A stretch of 50,492 nt of DNA from an uncultured Candidatus Saccharibacteria bacterium (GTDB lineage: Bacteria; Patescibacteriota; Saccharimonadia; Saccharimonadales; Saccharimonadaceae). Shown here in pieces: positions 24,401-32,491 of the stretch. The notes under the pieces are model-generated. The model saw only the letters and a list, made by a program, of their open reading frames with translations, did not search any database and was not told the origin of the DNA. Position numbers and translations under genes: made by a program. The number at the start of each line of letters is the position of its first letter. The first letter of the stretch is position 1. The stretch lies in NCBI GenBank assembly GCA_946548715.1, contig CAMNPZ010000006.1, positions 1 to 50,492 of the forward strand, in the 5' to 3' direction.

Positions 24401-25143
24401 AAAACCTAAGACTAGAAGCCGAGAACACAGTAGGAAACAATCAATATAACTCATCGGTTACCAATGAGTCACTTTCCCAAGGCTACGGTGGAGTCTTCAC
24501 CGGCCTAGATAGCTCGGAGAATGCAAACTTTAGCAATGTTACCACTGCAACTCCAAACAACCTATATAATAGTACTAATATTACGGGAAGCTATACTGGT
24601 TACAGGTTCCCACGCTACAATAACAATAATACCAAAACTAGCCTAACTGCTAGATACGACGGTACTGGTAGCAGTACCCACTACAGCTGGTATAGTTATG
24701 GCAATTATTACAACTGGGCAGCTGCTATGGCTAATACTACCCACTATGGCTCAGCTACCGGTACTTCTGGTTCTGAATCTGCCGATACTTCTATCTGTCC
24801 CACCAACTGGACTTTGCCAACCAGCGGTACTACTACTAAAGATTTCGGTACCCTTTCTAGGAGTTATGATGGAAGTGGTGAAAACCAATCAGGTACCGGT
24901 ACCGGCGACGTCATGAGTAACCGTTTCAGAACCTTCCCCAATAATTTCCTCTACTCCGGCTACTTCGGCGTCAACGGTTCGTTCGCGTACTATCGTGGCT
25001 CGGCCGGCAACTACTGGAGTAGGTCGGCGAGCAGCAACGACGTCTACTCTTACAGTCTGTACCTCAGCGCTACAAACCTCGGCCCGTCCTACTACCTTGA
25101 TAAGGACGAAGGTTTTACCGTCCGTTGCCTTATCGGGTCTTAG
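21421..25143 (+). CDS. Giant FISUMP/InlB-repeat surface protein (adhesin 1)
   Basis: A 1240-residue secreted protein. A signal peptide (about residues 1-30, ending NSASA) is followed by a Ser/Thr/Asn-rich N-terminal domain to about 190. Next come an InlB/Listeria-Bacteroides-type repeat (FNPNGG ... TLYAQW), FISUMP domain A (about 356-570; NNCWMTKNLNLG, SICPRSWDLPT, YNIRC), four more InlB repeats ending LYAQW/LYAKW/LYAIW, and terminal FISUMP domain B (ARLADGKCWMTENLRLE, SICPTNWTLPTSG, YWSRSA, VRCLIGS). FISUMP domains are C-type-lectin-like. No sortase motif is seen. I start at 21421 because AAAGGTG precedes it and adhesin 3 aligns there. The last 170 bases are G+C-rich and variable. The role in attachment is inferred. 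Confidence 0.88.
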   Translation: MHIKTNRIVFSGLLIACFLFSLNLTTNSASAFSASITTNSSINLNVSPTGDGTSIHSEFINVTSDCRSGYNLTIATPSGSNLYKYDNNTQSSTTASFTAVDGTSALNSTNNTNKWGYTLDSNPTSSTVFSPLSTTASVLRTSSQTASADSDINDTFNINYGIKVDSNITPGNYQMASQGAVVYYLTMDTTCAQYTVSFNPNGGTLASGITNPEQNIQAGEPTKLISSDSLKAPQGTSYTDADNNTITGDNDKLWTFWGWNTQADGTGDWYKDRESVEDLANAGSTITLYAQWKQATLADMTAAPSTEPTDPKQISHDEMQDISPEACYNSTAYSTNTSSDAHNPYDSSTNPNGYHTITLLDKRGKVTTGETPEAAEQYTISKLPDNNCWMTKNLNLGRTGTEGPNSDGTITLTPDDTDLAENTTFTVPVSTNSLLTTNNTTSYTTPLLYKNSTYGVYYTWATALASTTNYSTSGTNVTTSICPRSWDLPTRYQYDNLKTKAGLTTSNAYSAPFNFYKAGYKNGTSAPASTTAVYLWTSTSGGTPAYYSSATANATTASYNKRMGYNIRCIASNGTITINYDGNSTTEHPVTGTTASQESVEINSVNTRANGFTRTSWAFNGWNTAADGTGTAIAVNTAITNLNPTPGSTITLYAQWLPQRQIIYNDNCSYNNAGCATSTDTTNTSSWTKAGRSITLGSDSYFTTRPGYAITSWNTAKDGSGTSYNISSSYIVPSTLTAPDQVTLYAQWSPALTINFNNNGGSGAMTSQLIPENASKALKNNSFTAPPGNYFIGWMTEESRANNEIIYANGATYTTPTTVTPGDSITLYAKWGPRYTIVYDGNNATGGSMISSSTELKHTNINEGSTVDLYAPNYWKTGFGFVGWSLSPTATVGGTDPIYGPNESILAPDYDKYGEEISGTKTITLYAIWLEADSTKTMQTFTTSDCQNLSQTTFISSTGKITAPAGSVIALKDQRDNNVYTVARLADGKCWMTENLRLEAENTVGNNQYNSSVTNESLSQGYGGVFTGLDSSENANFSNVTTATPNNLYNSTNITGSYTGYRFPRYNNNNTKTSLTARYDGTGSSTHYSWYSYGNYYNWAAAMANTTHYGSATGTSGSESADTSICPTNWTLPTSGTTTKDFGTLSRSYDGSGENQSGTGTGDVMSNRFRTFPNNFLYSGYFGVNGSFAYYRGSAGNYWSRSASSNDVYSYSLYLSATNLGPSYYLDKDEGFTVRCLIGS
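24964..25131 (+). other. Variable-region-like segment VR1
   Basis: The C-terminal FISUMP tail of adhesin 1. G+C content rises (about 58% in 24961-25020), and many codons take the NNC form. Constant blocks (TGGAGTAGGTCGGCG, CCGTCCTACTAC, GTCCGTTGC) shared with VR3 alternate with fully divergent codons, a pattern like the variable repeats of diversity-generating retroelements. Confidence 0.5.
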
Positions 25144-25232
25144 TTCTAGCAAATGCAGCTAAAGGGAATTACTGTCGCTTCGACCAAAGCTCGCCCCAGC
25201 GACCCCACCCTCTTCCCAAATCCCCTCATCTA

Positions 25233-25241
25233 TGCTATAAT
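25233..25241 (+). promoter_or_regulatory. Extended -10 promoter of the rpsF operon
   Basis: TG-C-TATAAT, about 90 bases upstream of rpsF. Confidence 0.7.
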
Positions 25242-25249
25242 AATACCAA

Positions 25250-25330
25250 TATCAGCTCAGCAAGCGCGTCAACCCCACCGGCACGGAGCCAGTAAGGGAG
25301 AACGGTACTTGCTTTAACCAAAGGAGTTTT
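25250..25330 (+). promoter_or_regulatory. rpsF mRNA leader, candidate S6:S18 binding site
   Basis: The leader can be closed by AGCAAG/CTTGCT and contains CACCGGCACGGAGCC. Leaders binding the S6:S18 complex in other bacteria carry a key unpaired CCG, so this could be an autoregulatory site. The nearest ribosome site is AAAGGAG before the ATG. Confidence 0.35.
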
Positions 25331-25717
25331 ATGAAAGACTACGAACTCACTGTCGTGGTTCATCCCGATCTCGAGATGAATCCCGACCCAGCCATCGCCA
25401 AGGTCAAGAAGCTCATCGAGACCAACGGCGGTGTCATTACCAAAGAAGAAGTCGAAGGCAAGAAACGCCTTGCCTACAACATTGCAGGCCAGACTTTTGC
25501 CCTCTACTACTACTACGAAGTGCAGCTTCCTAGCGATGCGCCTGGCAAGATTTCATCCGGCCTCAACATTGCCGACGAAATCCTCCGTCATCTACTAGTT
25601 CGCGTCGATGCACGCAAAGCCAAGCTCGCCGCGAAGCGCACTGCCGCCGAAGCCAAAGAAGCAAACAAAGAGGCCAAGGACGATGACAACAATACCAACG
25701 CAAAGGAGGATAACTAA
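25331..25717 (+). CDS. rpsF: 30S ribosomal protein S6
   Basis: A 128-residue S6 protein binding S18 on the platform of the small subunit. It begins MKDYELTVVVHPDLE, with the expected ferredoxin-like pattern and RHLLVRVDA near residue 95. The C-terminus has an Ala/Lys/Asp/Asn-rich extension of about 30 residues, as in many S6 proteins. It is first in the rpsF-ssb-rpsR-efp operon. Confidence 0.97.
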   Translation: MKDYELTVVVHPDLEMNPDPAIAKVKKLIETNGGVITKEEVEGKKRLAYNIAGQTFALYYYYEVQLPSDAPGKISSGLNIADEILRHLLVRVDARKAKLAAKRTAAEAKEANKEAKDDDNNTNAKEDN

Positions 25718-25719
25718 TC

Positions 25720-26178
25720 ATGCGCGGTTTTTCTAAAGCTATCATTGCCGGTAACCTAACCAGGGACCCAGAGCTTCGCACCACCCCCAGTGGCGCCAGC
25801 GTCTGCTCGTTCTCGGTTGCCGTTAACCGAGTCTATCGCGACACCAGTGGGGAACAGAAAGAAGACGTTTCCTTCATCGACTGTTCCGCTTGGGGCAAAC
25901 TCGGCGAGATGATTAGCCAATACGCCAAGCGTGGCACCGGCGTACTCGTCTCCGGCCGTCTCGACCAGCGCAGCTGGGAAGACAAAAACACCGGCCAGAA
26001 ACGCTCTCGCGTCGAAATCGTCGTCGAAGATTTCAATTTCACCGGCAACGCCAATCGCGACGGTGGCAGCAGCTACCAAGGCGGCTCATCTAGCTCTGCA
26101 TCTAGCGCCCCTAGCGCGGACGACATGCCAGATGACATCCCCGACGGCGAAATCGACCTCAGCGAGGTACCATTTTAA
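25720..26178 (+). CDS. ssb: Single-stranded DNA-binding protein
   Basis: A 152-residue SSB with an N-terminal OB fold (IIAGNLTRDPELRTTPSGASVCSFSVAVNR ends near residue 33 in the usual form; then DVSFIDCSAWGKLGEM), a Ser/Gly-rich linker and the acidic C-terminal tip (DDIPDGEIDLSEVPF) that recruits repair and replication partners. It lies two bases after the rpsF stop, in the classic rpsF-ssb-rpsR order. Confidence 0.97.
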   Translation: MRGFSKAIIAGNLTRDPELRTTPSGASVCSFSVAVNRVYRDTSGEQKEDVSFIDCSAWGKLGEMISQYAKRGTGVLVSGRLDQRSWEDKNTGQKRSRVEIVVEDFNFTGNANRDGGSSYQGGSSSSASSAPSADDMPDDIPDGEIDLSEVPF

Positions 26179-26203
26179 TCAACAATAACGAAGGAGTATC
26201 GAA

Positions 26204-26401
26204 ATGAAAAAAATCAAAAGCGATCCTAATCTGTACTTCGATTACCGCGACGTGAAGACTCTCCAACGGTACATCGATTCCTACGGTCGGATTGAGCCTA
26301 TCGCGAAGACCGGCCTTTCTGCCAAGCAGCAACGCCAATTGGCTGTCGCCATCAAACGCGCTCGCCATCTAGCACTGCTACCATTTGTATCAAATAGCTA
26401 A
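26204..26401 (+). CDS. rpsR: 30S ribosomal protein S18
   Basis: A 65-residue S18. The sequence [20 protein letters not shown] followed by [26 protein letters not shown] is diagnostic. A good GAAGGAG ribosome site precedes the ATG. It partners with S6 in the ribosome. Confidence 0.97.
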   Translation: MKKIKSDPNLYFDYRDVKTLQRYIDSYGRIEPIAKTGLSAKQQRQLAVAIKRARHLALLPFVSNS

Positions 26402-26412
26402 GGAGTAATTAT

Positions 26413-26973
26413 ATGTACGGACCAACAGATCTAAAGAAAAACACTCTCATCACTTTGGACGGCCAGCCGTACAAGGTGGTGGAGTACTCGCAAAAAGTCA
26501 TGGGCCGCGGCGGTTCCATTGTCAATGTTAAGGTCAAGAACCTCATCACTGGCGCCCTTCTCCCCAAGACCTTCAAGGGTCAGGAGAAAATCGAACCCGC
26601 CGAGGTTACCAACAAAAAGGTGCAATACCTCTATCGCGACGACGAAAAGTTCTATTTCATGAACCCAGAAACGTTCGAACAATATGAACTATCTGCTGAC
26701 ATGGTCGGCGATTCCAAGGATTTCATGAAAGATGGCGACGAGATGGAGATCCAGTTCTATAACGGAACTCCTATCAACCTCCAGCTCCCGAAGAACTTGT
26801 GGCTTGCTGTTACCTACACAGAGAACGCCGTTAAAGGCGACACCTCGACCTCAGTCATGAAGGACGCCACTTTGGAAACCGGCGTGGTTATCAAAGTCCC
26901 CGCCTTCATCAAGGAAGGCGACATCGTCTCGGTCGACACCGACACCTACGCCTATCGTGAACGCAAGAAATAA
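26413..26973 (+). CDS. efp: Translation elongation factor P
   Basis: A 186-residue EF-P of three beta-barrel domains that relieves ribosome stalling at polyproline stretches. The domain I tip reads KVMGRGGS, putting Arg32 where E. coli-type EF-P has a modified Lys (Lys34); Arg32 is rhamnosylated by EarP in some proteobacteria. C-terminal motifs (YRERK, TDTYAYRE) are as expected. No modification enzyme gene is in this window. AAGGAG precedes the ATG, and the gene closes the rpsF operon. Confidence 0.96.
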   Translation: MYGPTDLKKNTLITLDGQPYKVVEYSQKVMGRGGSIVNVKVKNLITGALLPKTFKGQEKIEPAEVTNKKVQYLYRDDEKFYFMNPETFEQYELSADMVGDSKDFMKDGDEMEIQFYNGTPINLQLPKNLWLAVTYTENAVKGDTSTSVMKDATLETGVVIKVPAFIKEGDIVSVDTDTYAYRERKK

Positions 26974-26986
26974 TCAAAGCCAAGCA

Positions 26987-27136
26987 GGGTGTTCAGCTTC
27001 TCAGCATGTGAAATCGCCCGATAAAAATTACAACAGTCACGGATGAGTATCTGGTACTGAAATACCAGGACGAATCCGCCTGACCTGTTGTAATTTTTAT
27101 GCGGCGCAGATTTCATCGCTGAGAAGCTGAATACCC
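26987..27136 (+). repeat. Large inverted repeat / structured RNA after efp
   Basis: 150 bp that can fold nearly end to end. Outer arms GGGTGTTCAGCTTCTCAGC (26987) and its partner at 27118-27136 differ at one base; then GAAATC/GATTTC, then a perfect 16-bp stem ATAAAAATTACAACAG/CTGTTGTAATTTTTAT, and an apical CGGAT/ATCCG plus CTGGTA/TACCAG hairpin with a purine-rich internal loop. It could be a 3' structure of the rpsF operon, a separate RNA or a miniature transposable element. Confidence 0.75.
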
Positions 27137-27158
27137 CTACTTGGATTTAAATAAATTC

Positions 27159-27187
27159 TTGCTTTTTTTCACGCATAAGCATATAAT
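27159..27187 (+). promoter_or_regulatory. Promoter of the pilM operon, leaderless architecture
   Basis: TTGCTT (27159-27164), 17-bp spacer, TATAAT (27182-27187), six bases, ATG at 27194. Confidence 0.75.
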
Positions 27188-27193
27188 ATAAAC

Positions 27194-28240
27194 ATGAACT
27201 TATTGCATGGCGTGGGCGACTTCTTCTCCTTAGATATAGGAACGAATTCGATGCGAATCGTTCAGCTTTCTGGTAATAGTCAGCATGGCTGGACTCTCCA
27301 AAAATTCGCATATGTACCAATCGAACAAAAACTAGTCCAAGATTCATCTGAACTCGGCAAAAAACGTCTTGGCGAGGCCATTTTGGGTGCTGTAAACCAA
27401 GCCGGCATCAAGACCAAGAACGTCGCATTGGGCCTTCCAGCCTCAAAGACCTTTACTTCTATCGTCGAAACCGAAACCCTACCCGAGAAAGAGCTTCGCA
27501 AAACCTTCAAATACGAAATGGACAAATACGTCCCCATGGCCATGAGCGACGCCAAGGCCGATTATGTTATCCTAGGCGTCAGTCCGAATGATCCCGCCAA
27601 AACCGAAGTACTCGTTTCTTCCGTAGCCAAGGATTTCGCCGAATCCACCATGGAAATGATCGAAAAAACCGGCCTCAATATCATTGCTATGGAGCCCGAA
27701 CCGCTCGCCATGTCTAGAGCCCTGAATACTCCAGGCGCTATCGATGCTACCATGGCAGTTGATTTTGGACAAAACTCCGCCGATATCGTAGTAATGTACA
27801 AAGATCAACCTCGCCTCGTCCGTTCCGTCCCAGGCGGCCTCACCATGTTAATGAAAGCCGTCACCAATAGCCTCGGCATCAGGGAAGACCAAGCCAAACA
27901 ATTCATTCTCAAATTTGGTCTCGACCAAACTCAAGCCGAAGGCCAAGTCATGAAAATACTCAGCACTCATCTAGATGCTTTTGCCTCCGAACTCGGCAAA
28001 TCGATTCGCTTCTTCCAGACCAAATACCTAAATGGCAAAGTTGGTGGCATCGTCCTATCGGGTTATGCTGGCATGATACCATTATTCCCAGAGTTTGTCG
28101 AAAGCAAGCTTAACATTCCAACTACCCAGGGTAATCCATGGCAATTTGTTCGTACTACCGCAGAGCAACAACAAGCCTTGATGCCAGTCGCCAGCGAGTT
28201 TGCTGTCGCTATTGGCTTATCGGAAAGGAGTAATGACTAA
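27194..28240 (+). CDS. pilM: Type IV pilus assembly protein PilM
   Basis: A 348-residue actin-like (ASKHA-fold) cytoplasmic protein. Typical features: FFSLDIGTNSMRIVQLSG at the start, ALGLPASKTFTSIVETETLP, FKYEMDKYVPM, VDFGQNSADIVVMYKDQP and IVLSGYAGMIPLFPEFV. PilM binds the N-terminus of PilN and links the inner-membrane platform to the motor ATPases. The length is normal. It is first in a run of overlapping genes, pilM-N-O-(97 aa)-pilB, transcribed from its own leaderless promoter. Confidence 0.93.
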   Translation: MNLLHGVGDFFSLDIGTNSMRIVQLSGNSQHGWTLQKFAYVPIEQKLVQDSSELGKKRLGEAILGAVNQAGIKTKNVALGLPASKTFTSIVETETLPEKELRKTFKYEMDKYVPMAMSDAKADYVILGVSPNDPAKTEVLVSSVAKDFAESTMEMIEKTGLNIIAMEPEPLAMSRALNTPGAIDATMAVDFGQNSADIVVMYKDQPRLVRSVPGGLTMLMKAVTNSLGIREDQAKQFILKFGLDQTQAEGQVMKILSTHLDAFASELGKSIRFFQTKYLNGKVGGIVLSGYAGMIPLFPEFVESKLNIPTTQGNPWQFVRTTAEQQQALMPVASEFAVAIGLSERSND

Positions 28241-29544
28241 TGGCACGCGAAATAAATCTAGTCCCAGACATTAAGAATGAAATGATCAAAGCCCTCAAGC
28301 TTCGTAATTTCATCTTCTTCCTTTGTATTATTGTGGCGGCCGCCAGTGTTGGCATCACGGTCGTTACTGGTCTCATTATGGGTGGCCAACAACTCGCCCT
28401 AGATAGCAAAAAAGCCACCATTAACAACCTATCAAATAAGCTAAACTCATACAGTGACCTTGGTGATTTTCTCACCATCAAAGATCAGCTCGGCAACATC
28501 GCGACCCTCACAAACAACAAAAAAGTCCTCTCGCGTACATTTGGTATTTTATCAGCTCTTATCCCGACCGGAGCCGACACTATCCGGATTTCCGAGATGA
28601 ACGTCAACCTAGCCGCCGAATCTCCAACTTTCACATTTGATGCTCAGGCAAACGCCGGCAGGGAACCATATATTGATTACAATGTGCTCGACGCCTTCAA
28701 GAAAAGCATGCAATACATGCGCTACGACTATGGTGAGTACGTCGACAAAAACGGCACTACTATTCCAGCCTATTGTATGATTGAACACGGCAATGATGGT
28801 GCCATGTTCCGCGATGCTGACAGGGGAATCTATGCCTACTGGACCATTCATGCCGATGGCTGTGATACTTCCAAACAAAACGCCAATACGGAAACCTCCA
28901 CCGAAACTACGGATTCCACAACCACGACATCAACGACCGCCTATGAAGAGGAAGATTACGAAGGTCAAAAAGTCGTCCGTATCTGGCGCACGCCTCAATT
29001 TGCCGATTGGTACAAAATCCAAGAAGTAGCAGGCCAGCCGTACATGAATGTCGATGGCGCCATTTCTAACGTCCCGCACTTCGTTAGTTCATGTATCACC
29101 TACAAAGGTGACACCACCTACGACACTGCGAATCCCAAATGGACCGAAACCAACGACAATTGTCAGTTAGTTCCTAATAGCAGCACCGAATCCAGTAACT
29201 CCACCGGCATCAAAATCACCGATTCATCCAACGGACGCAGCGAGAATGAAGAGCTAGTCCTGAGGTTTTCCGCCGTCATCGCCCTCAACCCAGCTGTGTA
29301 TAATTTCAACAATCACCACATGATGGCGATTCCACCATCCGGCCGTCGCAACGTAACCGATTCTTATGTCCAGGTCCAAGCCATGTTCGGCCAGCGTGCC
29401 AAAGATTGCGCCGCTGACGATGCTACCTGCTCAAGTACTCCGACTGGCGATACCTCATCCGACTCCAACTCCAGTACTAATAATACCGAACAAAACAATA
29501 CTAATACTAACGAGAACACCAATGGAGGCAACCAAAATGGCTAA
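28240..29544 (+). CDS. pilN: PilN-like pilus alignment protein, enlarged
   Basis: The N-terminus MAREINLVPDIKNEM with one membrane helix (about residues 25-47) is typical of PilN, which binds PilM through INLLP-like residues. At 434 residues it is about twice the usual size: after the coiled-coil/ferredoxin-like part there are Ser/Thr-rich linkers (about 220-235, 305-325) and a long Ser/Asn/Thr tail (about 395-434) exposed outside. The start overlaps the pilM stop by one base (TAATG). The extra extracellular part has no family I recognise. Confidence 0.8.
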   Translation: MAREINLVPDIKNEMIKALKLRNFIFFLCIIVAAASVGITVVTGLIMGGQQLALDSKKATINNLSNKLNSYSDLGDFLTIKDQLGNIATLTNNKKVLSRTFGILSALIPTGADTIRISEMNVNLAAESPTFTFDAQANAGREPYIDYNVLDAFKKSMQYMRYDYGEYVDKNGTTIPAYCMIEHGNDGAMFRDADRGIYAYWTIHADGCDTSKQNANTETSTETTDSTTTTSTTAYEEEDYEGQKVVRIWRTPQFADWYKIQEVAGQPYMNVDGAISNVPHFVSSCITYKGDTTYDTANPKWTETNDNCQLVPNSSTESSNSTGIKITDSSNGRSENEELVLRFSAVIALNPAVYNFNNHHMMAIPPSGRRNVTDSYVQVQAMFGQRAKDCAADDATCSSTPTGDTSSDSNSSTNNTEQNNTNTNENTNGGNQNG

Positions 29545-30409
29545 AGAAATCGCAATCGGCAAACGCGCCAAAATCTCCGAAGCACAACAATACATGTTAC
29601 TTTCTGTCCTAGGTGCATCCGTTTTTCTAGGTGCCGCCATTTCGCTCACTACTAGATTCGTCAAACAAATCGCTTTCAATGCGGAAGTAATTTCCGCAGA
29701 AGATCAATCCATCGCCGATTATTCAAAGGTGATTAGAGATACTGGCATCTGCATCAAGCCGCAAGGCAACGTCTATTCGGACGAAGAGCTAAACAAATGT
29801 AACCCAGAAGCCATCGAAACATCGCAAATTCCCAACACCCTACGCTCCAATGTTCTCGAAAAACTCGCTGCCAACGAAGCCCTCAGTTCTGTACCCGATC
29901 CCAATAACGACAATTGTCGTAATCCCGACACGGACAAACCATACACCTACAACCAGTTAAATGAAGCCTACAAACAAGCAGCTACCACAGAAGATCGCAG
30001 AGTCGCGTTCCAAAAAATCAAAACTTGTTCAGCTCTACGCATCATTCCAGACGCTCTCCCCTCATTCAAAAACGAAGAAGCCCTACTTGCCAGCCTCAAC
30101 CAAATCTTCAATATGTCTGGCTGGGTACCCCAATCCCTCAGTCCTTCTGGCAGCAGCCAAGCTTCCAAGCTCGCCCCTCACCTCAATTCCTTCGACGTTA
30201 GTGTTTCCGTAGAAGCAGGGACTGGCGTCACCACCAACGTTCTAGACAATATCGAACGCTCAATCCGTGAATTTGATATCACTAGCGCGAGCATCGAATG
30301 GAATAATAATAGTCTCACGGTCCGCGCAAGAGCAAGTGCATACTACATGGACCCGTCAACCATCACAGAATCCACTAAAACAATAACCGCAGAAGGGAAG
30401 AAAAAATGA
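29537..30409 (+). CDS. PilO-like pilus alignment protein
   Basis: A 290-residue protein with one N-terminal membrane helix (about residues 19-41) and a long periplasm-equivalent domain. Position and topology match PilO, although sequence similarity is weak, so I leave the symbol empty. I start at 29537 (MAKEIAIGKRAKISE) behind GGAGG; earlier codons overlap the Asn/Thr-rich tail of pilN in another frame. It overlaps pilN by eight bases. Confidence 0.65.
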   Translation: MAKEIAIGKRAKISEAQQYMLLSVLGASVFLGAAISLTTRFVKQIAFNAEVISAEDQSIADYSKVIRDTGICIKPQGNVYSDEELNKCNPEAIETSQIPNTLRSNVLEKLAANEALSSVPDPNNDNCRNPDTDKPYTYNQLNEAYKQAATTEDRRVAFQKIKTCSALRIIPDALPSFKNEEALLASLNQIFNMSGWVPQSLSPSGSSQASKLAPHLNSFDVSVSVEAGTGVTTNVLDNIERSIREFDITSASIEWNNNSLTVRARASAYYMDPSTITESTKTITAEGKKK

Positions 30410-30699
30410 AAACAGATTTAGCTAGTTCAATCGGCATCGCAATCGTCGGAGTCTTAATTGCCTACTTTGTCTGCAACCTTTTTGTCGGCCCTATTGACGA
30501 TGTCAGCATCAAGACAGTCGACTCCTCCTTTAGCACCGACATCATCGAGCCCAACCCAGAAGTTTTCAATTACCGTGCTATTAACCCAACTGTAGAAGTA
30601 TACGTGGGCGACGACGAAAATTGTACCGAGTTCGATGATAATGGCGAATGCATTAATGGCAACCCTACTCCAAGCAACTCTAATCAAGGCAATCCGTAA
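30406..30699 (+). CDS. Small single-helix pilus-locus protein
   Basis: A 97-residue protein with an N-terminal membrane helix (about residues 8-28) and an acidic, Asn-rich outer tail containing two Cys. It overlaps pilO by four bases (ATGA) and pilB by one base (TAATG), so it belongs to the pilus operon. It could stand in for PilP, but it has no lipobox and no PilP-like domain, and there is no secretin. Confidence 0.6.
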   Translation: MKTDLASSIGIAIVGVLIAYFVCNLFVGPIDDVSIKTVDSSFSTDIIEPNPEVFNYRAINPTVEVYVGDDENCTEFDDNGECINGNPTPSNSNQGNP

Positions 30700-32459
30700 T
30701 GGCTAATCTTACCAAAGAAGCCGAAGATAGAATCGTTGAGCTCCTCCTAGCCGAGGGGCTAGCCGAGGTAAACCTCGTAACTGCTATCAAGCAACAAGCC
30801 GACGCCTCGGGTCAATCCGCTCTATCAGAGCTCATCAATCGCAAAATCATCAGTGACGACATGGTCGCGCGTGCCACCGCCGCCATTATTAATGTACCGT
30901 ATGTGGAATTAAAAAACATCACCCTCGACCAAGAAACCCTCGCCCTCATTCCGGGCGACGCCTCGACTCGCGTCTTTGCAGTTCCGCTCGGTGAGAAAGA
31001 CGGTCTTTTAAATGTCGCCTTAGCCGACGTCACCAACGTCCAAGTTACTGACTACCTTTCCAATCTCGTCAATCGCCCCATCCGCGTCTGGATGTCTTCC
31101 GAGCGCGGTATTCGCGAAGCTCTCGAACAATACCATGGTGACTTCTCCAGTGTCAACGAAGCCGTCAAAGAAACCAACGCCGAGAACGCCACCGAGCAAA
31201 GCAATGTCAAAACCATCGTCCAGGATTCACCTATCAGCAAGGCCCTCACCACGATTCTAAGTTATGCAGCCAAGACCAAAGCCTCCGATATTCACATCGA
31301 ACCACTCGAGAACTCTCTCATTATCCGTTGCCGTATCGATGGCGTACTTCGTCGCATTATGGAGCTACCGAAGACGGTTGCCCCGGCTCTCGTCTCCCGT
31401 ATCAAAATTTTATCCAACCTCAAAATCGACGAGCACCGCGTCCCTCAGGATGGTCAGTTTACGGTTTCCGTTGATGGTCAAGAAATCGACCTCCGTATCG
31501 CCATTTCGCCAGTCACTTGGGGTGAGCAAGTTGTTATTCGTCTTCTCGACAAATCCGGCACCTCTATGGAAATCGAAAAAATGGGTATGTCCGGCCGCGC
31601 CCTCCGCGACGTTCTTGAAGGTATCAAGAAACCAAACGGCATGATTTTAACCTCCGGTCCTACTGGTTCTGGTAAGTCCACCACGTTGTATGCCCTCATC
31701 CAGAAAATCAAATCCGAGCAAATCAACATCGTCACCATGGAAGATCCAGTCGAGTACAAAATGGACGGCATTAACCAAATTCAAGTCAACGTCGACGCTG
31801 GACTCACTTTTGCCGCCGGTCTCCGCTCCATCCTTCGCCAAGACCCCGACGTAGTCATGGTGGGTGAGATTCGTGACTCCGAGACTGCCGGCCTTGCGGT
31901 CCAGGCTGCTCTTACCGGTCACCTTGTCTTTAGTACTCTCCACACCAATTCTGCCGCCGGTATCTTGCCACGTCTCCTCGATATGGGTATCGAGCCATTC
32001 CTGCTCGCCTCCACATTAAATGTAGTCATCGGTCAGCGTCTTGTTCGTCGTATCACCGAGAAACGCGACATGTACAAATCCTCCGAAATCGAAACCGAAT
32101 CGATTAATTCCATCGTCGGCGACCTCTTGCCTCAGGACAAAGAATCTGTCGCCAAGGTCAGTGAAGATCTCGGCTATCCGGGCCTTCCAGTCAAAAACGA
32201 TGATTTCTATATGCTGGCTCGCGGCATGGATAGCAAAGAAACTCCAGGCGGTTACAGCGGTCGTGCTGGTCTTTACGAAACCATCGTTGTTGATGAGGAC
32301 ATCCAGAAAATGATTATCTCTCACTCCACCGCCAACGAAATCATGCGTCTCGCCAAATCCAAAGGTACTGTCACTATGCGCCAAGATGGCATCCTGAAAG
32401 CCTTATCTGGTATTACATCAATAGAGGAGGTCAACCGTGTGGCGAGCGACCTGTCATAA
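30699..32459 (+). CDS. pilB: Type IV pilus extension ATPase PilB
   Basis: A 586-residue secretion-type ATPase that powers pilus polymerisation. An N-terminal MshEN-like domain (about residues 1-150) is followed by the hexamer-forming domain (KASDIHIEPLENSLIIRCRIDGVLRR), Walker A GPTGSGKST (about 320), Asp box MEDPVEYKMDGINQIQVN, Walker B DPDVVMVGEIRD, and the His box AALTGHLVFSTLHTN. The full length fits PilB/GspE. The four-cysteine zinc motif of many PilB proteins is absent; instead there is a longer C-terminal segment (about 455-520). Confidence 0.94.
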   Translation: MANLTKEAEDRIVELLLAEGLAEVNLVTAIKQQADASGQSALSELINRKIISDDMVARATAAIINVPYVELKNITLDQETLALIPGDASTRVFAVPLGEKDGLLNVALADVTNVQVTDYLSNLVNRPIRVWMSSERGIREALEQYHGDFSSVNEAVKETNAENATEQSNVKTIVQDSPISKALTTILSYAAKTKASDIHIEPLENSLIIRCRIDGVLRRIMELPKTVAPALVSRIKILSNLKIDEHRVPQDGQFTVSVDGQEIDLRIAISPVTWGEQVVIRLLDKSGTSMEIEKMGMSGRALRDVLEGIKKPNGMILTSGPTGSGKSTTLYALIQKIKSEQINIVTMEDPVEYKMDGINQIQVNVDAGLTFAAGLRSILRQDPDVVMVGEIRDSETAGLAVQAALTGHLVFSTLHTNSAAGILPRLLDMGIEPFLLASTLNVVIGQRLVRRITEKRDMYKSSEIETESINSIVGDLLPQDKESVAKVSEDLGYPGLPVKNDDFYMLARGMDSKETPGGYSGRAGLYETIVVDEDIQKMIISHSTANEIMRLAKSKGTVTMRQDGILKALSGITSIEEVNRVASDLS

Positions 32460-32465
32460 TACTAA

Positions 32466-32474
32466 TGTTATAAT
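32466..32474 (+). promoter_or_regulatory. Extended -10 box upstream of pilT
   Basis: TG-T-TATAAT 17 bases before the pilT ATG; a ribosome site AGAAGGGA lies between. It may give extra pilT-pilC expression. Confidence 0.55.
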
Positions 32475-32491
32475 GAAAGAAGGGAATTGAT

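Noticed and set aside
27041-27077. Hammerhead ribozyme or known riboswitch in the apical loop
   Set aside because: GATGAG ... CGAA looks suggestive, but the full CUGAUGA/GAAA core and cleavage-site stem are absent.
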